Below are positions 52,609-61,900 of a DNA stretch of 64,000 bases, one piece after another; the first letter of the stretch is position 1, and every line of letters begins with the position of its first letter. The notes beneath the pieces are model-generated. The model saw only the letters and a list, made by a program, of their open reading frames with translations, was not told where the DNA came from and searched no databases. The DNA comes from Kribbella sp. NBC_01245. Lineage in GTDB: Bacteria; Actinomycetota; Actinomycetes; Propionibacteriales; Kribbellaceae. The stretch lies in NCBI RefSeq assembly GCF_036226525.1, contig NZ_CP108487.1:3224001-3288000 (forward strand), written 5' to 3'. A program made the position numbers and the translations under genes.

Positions 52609-53904
52609 GTGTTCACCGAGATTTCCGTGCAAGCCGACGAACAACCCGCCCGGGTGCTCGCCCAGCTGGAGCGCGAGGGCGCGACCCACCTGCGACTGCC
52701 GTCCAGCCTGTTGTGGCGGCTGTGCGACGAGCCGGCCGCGCCGATCACCGACCTGAGCGCCCTGCGGCACGTCAGCCACCACGGGCCGACTCCCGCACCC
52801 GGCGCCGAGGCCCGCGCGGCCGAGGTGTTCGGCGCGACCATCGAGCACGTGCCAGTGGAGGAGGTTCCCCTTGCCGAGGTGATGAGCGCGGCAGCGGACC
52901 ACGCTGTTGGTGTGGTCGATCCCGCGCGGGTGCGCGAATTTCTGGACGCCTTGGATGAGGCGGTGCTCGGGTCGATGTCCTCGCTGCTCGATCGGCACGG
53001 GGTGACAGCTGCCGACGGCATCGAGACGGTGATGAAGGCGTTGTCCGCACCTGCGCAGCATCGGGTCGTGCTGCAGCGGTGGTTGCGTGCGCTGACCAAA
53101 AACCCCAGTCGCACAACAGATGTCGGCGCCGCTTGGCAGCGGGCGCGGGATGCGTGGCAGGGCGGGTTGGGCTCGGGGGCGTTCGTGGACTACCTGCGGG
53201 CCAACGCGGACCGGCTGCCGGAGCTGGTGACCGGTGAGCAGCAGGCGGCCTTGCTGCTGTTCCCCGAAGGCCGTACAGATCTGGCGGACGCGGTCTACCG
53301 CGACACCATCACCGCGCGCTACCTCAATGCCGCCGTGGCCGCCGCCGTGCAGGCGCTGCCCCGGCCGCTGCGCGTGCTCGAGGTCGGTGCCGGCACGGGC
53401 GCCACCACGGACGCGGTGATCGACGGCATCGGCACGGTCCCCACGGAGTACCTCTTCACCGACGTGTCGAACTTCTTCCTCGGCATCGCTCGCGAGCGGC
53501 TCGCAGAGCATTCCTGGATGCGATTCGGGTTGTATGACATCGATCGACCCGCCGCTGAGCAAGTGGCTGGTGGGTTCGACCTGATCATCGCCGCCGGCGT
53601 GCTGAACAACGCGCGCAATGCCGACGAGACCGTGCGCGAGCTGACCAGTCTGCTGGTGCCGGGTGGCGCGATGATCATCACCGAGCCGACCCGCGAGCAC
53701 TACGAAATCCTCATCTCGCAGGCCTTCATGATGACCGAGACGACGGACGCCCGGGATGCGATGTTCCTGACCCGCTCGCAATGGCTGGACGTGCTCGCTC
53801 CGACCGAGGTCGTGGCGGTGCTGCCCGCCGAGGACCACCCGCTCGCGCCACTGGGCCAACGCCTCTTCCTCGCGCGACGGCATCTCAGCGATCGCCATCA
53901 GTGA
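52609..53904 (+). CDS. Stand-alone NRPS-type methyltransferase with A-domain remnant
   Basis: The 431-residue protein is homologous to the methyltransferase domain embedded in the NRPS at 45011. Shared blocks include LFPEGR, YLFTDVS, FDLIIAAGVLNNARN and ITEPTREHYEILISQAFMMTE; the SAM motif is LEVGAGTGATT. The first 75 residues (VTHL-like region THLRLPSSLLWRLCDEP, then TDLSALRHVSHHG) read like a piece of an AMP-binding domain, so this looks like a methyltransferase cut out of an NRPS module. The GTG at 52609 is chosen because AGGAG lies eight bases upstream; the frame is open to 52573. It may methylate a ring nitrogen or carbon of the bound intermediate. Confidence 0.8.
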   Translation: MFTEISVQADEQPARVLAQLEREGATHLRLPSSLLWRLCDEPAAPITDLSALRHVSHHGPTPAPGAEARAAEVFGATIEHVPVEEVPLAEVMSAAADHAVGVVDPARVREFLDALDEAVLGSMSSLLDRHGVTAADGIETVMKALSAPAQHRVVLQRWLRALTKNPSRTTDVGAAWQRARDAWQGGLGSGAFVDYLRANADRLPELVTGEQQAALLLFPEGRTDLADAVYRDTITARYLNAAVAAAVQALPRPLRVLEVGAGTGATTDAVIDGIGTVPTEYLFTDVSNFFLGIARERLAEHSWMRFGLYDIDRPAAEQVAGGFDLIIAAGVLNNARNADETVRELTSLLVPGGAMIITEPTREHYEILISQAFMMTETTDARDAMFLTRSQWLDVLAPTEVVAVLPAEDHPLAPLGQRLFLARRHLSDRHQ

Positions 53905-54970
53905 TCCCCGCGACGGCCGCGGCCAGTGCGCCCACCGGCAACGGCTGGTGGCCCTGGCCCGGGCGTAGCGCCGGATAGCCGAGGGCGCTCGTCACGTCCT
54001 GCCACATCCGGCTGAGCGTCAGGTGGTACTGCTCGGGCCGGTAGGTACTCCCCAGGATGCTGGCCCGGAACGCGAGCAGGTCCGCGCCGATCGCCGCCGG
54101 CCAATGCCGCGACAACGCCTCGCGGTAACTGGCCGGTGTCGCCGGGCCGAGGGCAATGGAACTAGCGTCGGCCAGGTGGTCCGTACCCGCGCCGAAAAAG
54201 TCGTACCGCTCGCGCACAGCCGCCGGGATATGCAGGCGCGGACTCCACAGCACCGGCCCGTGCGTATCCGTCAGGCTGAGGCTGCCGCTCGACGTACCGA
54301 TGGTCACGCGATGCAGCAGGTGGATGTGGTTGTCGGGATCGTCCGGGTCCACCTCGTTCTGGATCCGGAGCGTGAGCGGTACGCCGCCGATCGTCCCGTG
54401 CAGCACGGACATCGGCGCCTCGTTGCCGACGGCAATGACCTGCCACGGGCGCAGTACGCCGAGCGCGTCGCCGAGGAGGTGCAACAGCGGGAACGCCACT
54501 TGCATCGAGCACGCGGCATCGACGTACGACGCCGGGCCTTCGGCAAGCAAGGCGCGCGCGGCCGCGACGAAGCGTCGTACGGCGGGTAGGTGGACGTACA
54601 GATCACCCAAGCGGTACGTCGTACCGGTCGCGCGGGCCGCCCGGTAGTTGTCGGCCAATTCGCCTTGATGTACGGGCTGTTCCTGCAAGACGTGGATGCC
54701 TCGGGTAAGGAATTCGCGCGCGATCTCGCTGCCGGAACCGCCCATCACGCCGGACCGGACCACCACGCAGGCCGCGTCGACCTGGGCCGGGACCTCGTCG
54801 GGCGACCGGTAGAGCGGTACGCCCATCCGGCGGGCGCAGTTCATCGTTCGCTCGCTGCCTCGGCCTACGATGCCCGCGAGCTCAAACTCGTCCGCAAGAG
54901 CTTTGACCGCGGCCTGGTAGAACTGGCCGAACGTCGTACCGCACACGACAACGCGCAGGCGCCTGCTCAC
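53885..54970 (-). CDS. Thiazolinyl imide reductase (Irp3/YbtU/PchG family)
   Basis: The 361-residue protein has an N-terminal Rossmann fold (LRVVVCGTTFGQFYQAAV) and the Irp3/PchG-type body (GIHVLQEQPVHQGELADNY, YRLGDLYVHLP, PLLHLLGDALGVL). In yersiniabactin and pyochelin assembly this NADPH enzyme reduces one thiazoline to a thiazolidine while the chain is on the NRPS, which allows N-methylation. The start is a GTG at 54970 that overlaps the previous gene (GTGA). Its end overlaps the convergent methyltransferase gene by 20 bp. Confidence 0.92.
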   Translation of the reverse strand: MSRRLRVVVCGTTFGQFYQAAVKALADEFELAGIVGRGSERTMNCARRMGVPLYRSPDEVPAQVDAACVVVRSGVMGGSGSEIAREFLTRGIHVLQEQPVHQGELADNYRAARATGTTYRLGDLYVHLPAVRRFVAAARALLAEGPASYVDAACSMQVAFPLLHLLGDALGVLRPWQVIAVGNEAPMSVLHGTIGGVPLTLRIQNEVDPDDPDNHIHLLHRVTIGTSSGSLSLTDTHGPVLWSPRLHIPAAVRERYDFFGAGTDHLADASSIALGPATPASYREALSRHWPAAIGADLLAFRASILGSTYRPEQYHLTLSRMWQDVTSALGYPALRPGQGHQPLPVGALAAAVAGITDGDR

Positions 54971-55980
54971 AGCGCGCCCTCCTCGACCACGACCAAGTCC
55001 TCGATCGCCGCCTCCAACGCGGCGACACGCGCAATCGGACGGAGCTGGTCGATAGTCGCGATCGGGTCGAGCACGTTCGCCGCGCACCACGCACCAGGCG
55101 GCACGTCGTTGATCGCGCTCGCGGTGATGCCCGCGATGGCGCCGGTGAGAGTGGAGATGCCGGGACCGCGGAGTACGGCGGTCCGGGTTCGGCCGGCATG
55201 ACGGCCTTCCACCAGGAACGTCGTACGCGCGGTCCGGCCGGCCAGGTCGAGCGCGGCCGCGCGGCACACGCCATCGACCGCTTCGGCGCGGGTGAGACCG
55301 CGGGCGCGGTCCAAGGCGGCGACGAGATGGTCGCCTTCGATGACGCTGTGCCAGGTGCCGTTGGTGAGGTCGAGGTCTCGCGCGAGTTGACGGGATTCGC
55401 CGTCCAGGAAGGGGAAAGCGGCGACCGGGTCGGTGAGGTAGGGCAGGGTGAGGTTGTGCTCCCGGCGCAACGCGTCGGGGATCGCCCGGCCATTGCGCCA
55501 GGCCGCGAGCGGCTCGTTGTCCGTGCCGAGGACGCCTTCCAGGTAGTCCTCGGCGGCGGCCTTGGTGAAACGGTCCGCGACGGCGAAGTACGCCGTCAGG
55601 TCGTCGATCGCGCCCAGGTCTGCCGCGAGCCATCGGGGTAGGACGCCGGAGAGTCCGGGAAGTGCGCCAGCGGCGAGGACGATTCGGCGGCCGGCCGTGC
55701 GAGCGCCGTCGTCAAGGGCGGCTCGGAGGTGTTCGTCGCCGCCGGCATCGACCAGGTCGACACCCGCTCGCAGTGCTGCCCTGGCGACGGTCGCCGAGTA
55801 CTGGTGGGACGGGCCGACGCAGTTGACGATGACGGTGCAGCCCTCGACAAAACGGTCTAGGGACTCTTCGTCAGTGACGTCGACGCCCGTGGCGCGGCTG
55901 CCAACGCGAAGGTCGTGCGCGGACAGCACCGCCGCAGCGGATTGGCCGACTTCGCCGGTGCCGCCGAGGATGCCGATCAC
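54967..55980 (-). CDS. Saccharopine dehydrogenase-like NAD(P)-binding protein
   Basis: The 337-residue protein begins with a Rossmann-type glycine motif (VIGILGGTGEVGQSAAAVL) and resembles saccharopine dehydrogenase-like reductases (TVIVNCVGPSHQYSATVARAALRAGVDLVDAGGDE in part). Similar genes sit in actinobacterial thiazoline-siderophore clusters such as coelibactin, but the reaction is not known to me. The start is a GTG at 55980 that overlaps the NRPS stop (GTGA), so expression is coupled. Confidence 0.8.
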   Translation of the reverse strand: MIGILGGTGEVGQSAAAVLSAHDLRVGSRATGVDVTDEESLDRFVEGCTVIVNCVGPSHQYSATVARAALRAGVDLVDAGGDEHLRAALDDGARTAGRRIVLAAGALPGLSGVLPRWLAADLGAIDDLTAYFAVADRFTKAAAEDYLEGVLGTDNEPLAAWRNGRAIPDALRREHNLTLPYLTDPVAAFPFLDGESRQLARDLDLTNGTWHSVIEGDHLVAALDRARGLTRAEAVDGVCRAAALDLAGRTARTTFLVEGRHAGRTRTAVLRGPGISTLTGAIAGITASAINDVPPGAWCAANVLDPIATIDQLRPIARVAALEAAIEDLVVVEEGAL

Positions 55981-58900
55981 AGGACGCCCTCCTCGGTGTC
56001 GTCGCCGAGCAACTCGGCGAAGGCCGCCGCGACGGCCGCGAGGGTGCGGGCCGTGAACATCTCGCGCAACGGCAGTTCCACGCCGAGGCGCTGACGGGCG
56101 TTCTCGATGAAGCGAGTGGCCTGCAGGCTGTCGCCGCCATGGTCGAAGAAGCTCTGCTGCCGCCCGAAGCTGGTGACGCCGAGCAGCTCGCACCACAGGG
56201 CAGCGATGGTCTGCTCGAGTTCACCCACCGGCTCGTCGATCGTCGCCTCCGGGCCCGGCTCGTCGGCCCAGAGCGCGGCGACGGCCGAGCGGTCGACCTT
56301 GCCGTTGGCGCTGAGCGGCAACCAGGACAGCACCTCGACGACCTCGGGCACCATGTGGGCGGGCAGCCTGGCGGCGACGTGTTGCGTGAGGCAGTCCAGC
56401 CTTACTGAGTGCGACTTGGTCGCTGCCAGCGTGACCAGGAACGAGTCGGCGATCGACTCGTGCCGGGCGTCGGTCCAACCGGCCTCGGCCAGCCGGTCGA
56501 TCCAGCCCGCGCCGGGCAGCATCGCCGTACGGCCACGGTCGAGCAGGGCCGCGGTGAGCATCGCGACCGGGGTGAGTTCGACCCGCTCGACGCCAAGCAG
56601 GCGGCCGCCGGGTTTGACCAGGAGGGACGCGAGCGCCGGACCCTGGCTGTGATCCGGATAGCGGTGCAGCGCGTTCGCCACAATGACCGCGTCGAACGAG
56701 TGCAGCAGCTCCGCCGGCACGCGTCCATCCGTCTGGACGTGCGCCACGTCGTACCCCAAGGCCCCGAGCGCAGCCGCCGTACGCCCGTCGCCGTCGAGCT
56801 CAGCGATCACGTCGGACCGGTCCAGCTCCGTGGTCAGGTAGTCGACGAATGCCTCGGCGCCCTGGTCGGCCGCCGCGAGGTTCGACGGCGCGAGGATGTC
56901 GTCGTCCAGCAGGATCGACGCGTCCACGCGGCCCGCGAGGATGCCGCGGTAGTCGTCCAGCCGTTCCAGCAGACGCCGGTGCGCGCGGCCGATCAGACCT
57001 GCGTAACCGCCGACCGCCAGCGTCACCTCAGTGGCGCCGAGCTCCGGGCCCTCCGAGTAGACGTCATCCCCGTAGCTGAGCACCTTGCGGTTGACGAGCC
57101 AGTCCAGCCACATCCGCAGGACGGGTTGGAACTCCTCGATAGCGGTCGACGGCGCCGGCAGCTCGAGCATTTGAACCAGCACGTCTTCGACCGCACGAGC
57201 CTCCAACTCGCGAGCGGTCGAACGCCACGCCTCGGTCTTGCCCGACGCCTCGGTACCGCCGGCGGGCAGTGCCGGAGCGACAGCCGGTACGACGGCCGCG
57301 GCCAGGCGCCGAGCCGAACCCGTACCCGCCACGGTCACGACGGCCGAACCGACGGCCGGGTGATCGACGAGCGCCGCCTCGATTTCGCCGAGCTCGATCC
57401 GGTGGCCGCGGATCTTCACCTGCTGGTCGACCCTGCCGAGGAACTCCAGCGTGCCGTCCGGCCAATACCGACCGAGATCGCCGGTGCGATACCACCGACC
57501 GTTGTCCACGGCAACGAACTGCCGGGCCGTCTGTTCCGGGGCGCCGCGATACCCCTCGGCCACACCCGCGCCGCCGATCCAGAGCTCGCCCGCTACCCAG
57601 TCCGGGCAATCGCGACCGTCCGGCCCGACAACGCGGAAGGCTTGATTGCGCAGCGGGAAGCCGTACGGGATGGAGGGCCAGGCGGGATCGACCTCGTCCA
57701 CCTCGAACGCGTTCGACCAGATGGACGCCTCGGTCGCGCCACCCATCGCGATGAACCGGCAGTCCGGCCAGAGCGCGTGCAACCGGCCGGGCAGGTCGAG
57801 CCCGACCCAGTCGCCGGAAACCAGTACGACTCTGAGGCGCGCGCTGTCGGCGTCGGCGACGACCAGCAGCATGTCGAGTAAGGCGGGCACGCTGTTCCAG
57901 ATGGTGACGCCATGCCGGCTGACCAGGTCGAACCAGCGCCGCGCGTCGCGACGGCCGTCCTCCTCGATCGTGACCAGTCCCGCACCGGCCGAGAGCGGCC
58001 CGAAGATGTCGTAGACGGACAGGTCGAAGTCCAGTGCCGAGACGGCCAGAATCCGGTCGGCCGGCCCGACGCCGTACCGGTCGTTGATGTCGGCAACGGT
58101 GTTGAGCGCCGCGCGATGGCTGATCTCGACGCCCTTGGGCTCACCGGTCGAGCCTGACGTGAAGATGATGTACGCCAGCTGTGCCGGATCCACCTCAACC
58201 GGTCCGGAGAGAGGAGTGCCGCTCGGTAGGTGGTCGAGGACGGTGCGTACGCCTGCCAGCCGGTGGATGCGTTCCTGTCGTGCGGCGGGCTGGTCGATCC
58301 CGATGGGGACGTAGGTGCCGCCTGCCGCGAGGACGCCGAGTACGGCGACCACCTGATCCGGGCCCTTCGGCAAGGTCACCGCGATGGGCTCGCCGGGCCG
58401 GATGTCCAGAGCGCCTGCGACGGTCAACGCCTTCGTGGCGAGCTCGCCGTACGTCAGCTGACCGCCGTCCCAGGTGATCGCAATGGCGTCGGGATTGCTG
58501 CGTGCGTGGTCGAAGAACGCCTGGTGGAGAAGGCCGTTGGGTTGCGCCGCCGAGGTCGCGTTGACCGTCGTACGGATGGCACGTTGGGACGCCGGCAGCA
58601 GGTCCGGCACATCGCGAGTCCAGTCAGTCGAGGCCAGCCAATCCAGCAACTCGCCATAGGCGGCGAACATCGCGTCCAGCAGCCCGTCCGGGAACAACTC
58701 CTCAACGGCATCCCAGTTCAGGCTGATCCCGCCCGCGACCTCGGTCACCTGATGGTCGAGCCAGACCTGTGGCGTCTGCGAAACACCCCAAACCTGATCC
58801 GCGAACGGCGCTCCCGGCGCCGCCAGTTCGCCACCGGAAACGCCAAGGGCCGACGTGAAGACGACAGGAATCGTGAATCCGGTATCACCGGTCTTCCGGC

Positions 58901-61900
58901 CGATATCCCTTTGCACCTGCACCGCCGAGACCTCGCGATGGTCGAGCGCGGCCCAGAGCTCTCCCTGGGTACGACGTGCCGTGGCGAGCCACGATTCGCC
59001 CGCCTCGGGACGATGACCGACGAGCAGCAACGAGGTGAAGTCACCCATGACGCGCCCCACGTCCGGATGGACCTCGCGCCGGTCGAACAAGGTGAGGTTG
59101 AGCGTGAGCTCGCGGCTCGTGCTCCACCGGCCGAGGACTTCCGCGAAGGCGGCGAGCAGTACGCCCGACGGCGTCAGCCCGTGCTCCCGCGCCCGCTCGG
59201 TGATGGCCTGCCACCGCTTCGCGTCGAGCACGGTCTCGCGCCTGGTGAACCGTGGCGTGTTTACCTCGGCCGGGTCGATGCGCAACGGCAGACGAGGTGC
59301 GGGTGGCAGGTCCTCCACCCGGTCCGCCCAGTACGCCTGAGCGGCCTCGACGGCGGCCGGCTCGGGTGGTGCGCCGACGACGTAATCCCGGAAGGTCATG
59401 CCGACCGGTTCCAGGTCCTGGTTTGGCTTTTCGTAGAGCTCGGACAGTTCGGTGTAGAAGCGCAGGATGCTCAAGGCGTCGAGCACCAGGTTGTCCATGC
59501 CCACGGCAAGCCGAGTCCCCGCGACCTTGATCGAGAACAGCGGCCACTGCGCCGGATCGAAGACCTGATGCGAAGCAACCTCGCGAAGGCCTTCCACCGT
59601 GGTGTCGAGCACCTCGACCTTGAACGCCGGCACCTCCGGCAGCACGCACTGGTTGCCTTGGGCATCGAAAACCGCCCGCAGCATCTCGTGTCGTCGTACC
59701 AACTTGTCGACAGCGGCTTCGAGCCGGGCGACATCGAGATCCACCACGTCGTACTCGCGATAGAAGTGACAGCCGATGCCGCCAAGCGTGAAGCCCTCGC
59801 CACGACCGAGCCAGTACGCGCGCTGCACGTCGGTCGGCGGGAACGGCTCGTACCGCGACGCAGGATCGGCGACGAGCGCTCGCTCCGTCCGCGCCTGACC
59901 AAACCGCAGCGTGGCGGCGAAGTCCGCCAGCACGGGATGTGCGAACAACGCCGACAGCGTGACGCCTTCCAGACCAACCGCCCGGAGTTTGCCGACGAGG
60001 CGAGTGGCGAGCAGGGAATCGCCGCCGATCGCGAAGAAGTCGTGCTCCCGGCCGATGCCCGCGATACCGAGCAGGTCCGACCAGGCCGCCGCGACAACCG
60101 TCTCGACCGGACCGGCCGGCGGCGTGACGACCTCGTCGCCAAGGCCTAGCGCCAGCAGCACATCGCGCACGCCCGGCCGGTCGATCTTGCCGTTAGGGGT
60201 CAACGGCAACTTAGGTAGAACGGCGATGCGGTCCGGGATCATTGCCGTGGGCAACCGCTCGGCCAGGAACGCCTTCAGTTCGGCAAGATCGGGCTGTCCG
60301 GTGACCGCAGCGCCGAGAGTGCGTGGGCCGAGGGCCGAGGCGATGCCCTGGTCGACGGCCGGGAAGGCGCCGAGCGCCGACTCGATTTCGCCCAGTTCGA
60401 TCCGGTGGCCGCGGACCTTGACCTGGTGGTCGGCCCGGCCGAGGAATTCGAGCGTTCCGTCGGTCCAGTAGCGAGCGCGGTCGCCGGTGCGGTACCAGCG
60501 CCGACCGTCGACCGTGACGAACCGGTCCGCGGTGCGCTCGGGATCACCGCGATAGCCGCGTGCAACGCCCGATCCGCCGATCCAGAGTTCGCCCGGGACC
60601 CAGTCGGGACAGTCCCGGCCGAGGGCATCGACCACGCGGCAAGCGACGTTGCTCAGCGGCACGCCGTACGGCACCGAGGTCCAGGGCGCCGGCACCTCGT
60701 CCACCTCGAGAACGGTCGAGTGGATGGCCGTCTCAGTGGTGCCGCCGAGGCCGACGAATCGGGCTTCGGGCGCGACGGCGTGGAGTCGGTCGGGCAGATC
60801 GATCGTGACCCAATCACCGCCGAGCAGCACCAGCTTCAGTGGCAACGGAGTGCCCTCGGCCGCGGTCAGGGTCATGTCGAGAAGAGCCGGAACGCAGTTG
60901 AGGACCGTGACCTCGAAGCGCTGGATCAGCTCGACCCAAGCGGTCGCGTCGCGGCGTTCGTGCTCGCGCGGGAAGACCACGGCACCGCCCGCGGACAGCG
61001 CACCGAACAGGTCGAACACCGACAGGTCGAAGTCCAACGCCGATACGGCCAGAGTTCGATCGTCAGCGGTCAGACCGAAGCGCTGGTTGAGATCCGCGAT
61101 CGTGTTCATCGCGGCCGCGTGCGTCAGCTCGACGCCCTTGGGCTCACCCGTCGAACCGGAGGTGTAGATGACATACGCCAACTCGTCACCATCGCGCGGC
61201 GCCTTCAAAGGCTGACCGCTGACCGGCCCGTCCAGGACAAGGCGGACTCCGGCCGCCTTGCAGATGCGGTCCCGGCGAAGCGCAGGCTGGTCGACCCCGA
61301 TCGGCAGGTACGCCGCCCCGGCCGCGAGGACGCCCAGAACCGCGACAGCCTGCTCCGGCCCCTTGGGCAGCGACACCGCGACCACTGAGCCGGGCTCGAT
61401 GCCCTCAGCAACGAGATGCCCGGCAACCGCGAGCGCCTGCGCGGCCAGTTCGCCGTACGTCAGCGCGCCGTCGTCGCCCCACAACAACGCGGGCGCGGTC
61501 GGATTGGCCAAAGCATTACGGAAGAACCCGTCATGCAGGCGATCGGTGGTCTCCGGCGTGGAGGTGGCGTTGGCCTGCGCCCGTACGTCGGCCTGACGCG
61601 TCGGCAGCAGCGCGGCGACCGGAGCGGCCCAAGCCTCGGGACCAGCGAGCAGCCGGTCGAGCAAGGCGCTATAGGCCTCGAACATGGCGTCGAGCACACC
61701 CGGCGCGAAGGCGTCCTCGCGAGCATCCCAGTTGACCAGCAGACCGCCGTTCAACTCGGTGACCTGCGCGTCGAGCCAGACCTGCGGCCCCTGCGAGATG
61801 ATCCAAGACGCCTCGCCGAAGCACTCCCGCACCTCCGCCGGGAACAACTCGCCAAGGCCGAGCGCGCTCGTGTAGACGACCGGCGCGAGCACCCGTTCCC

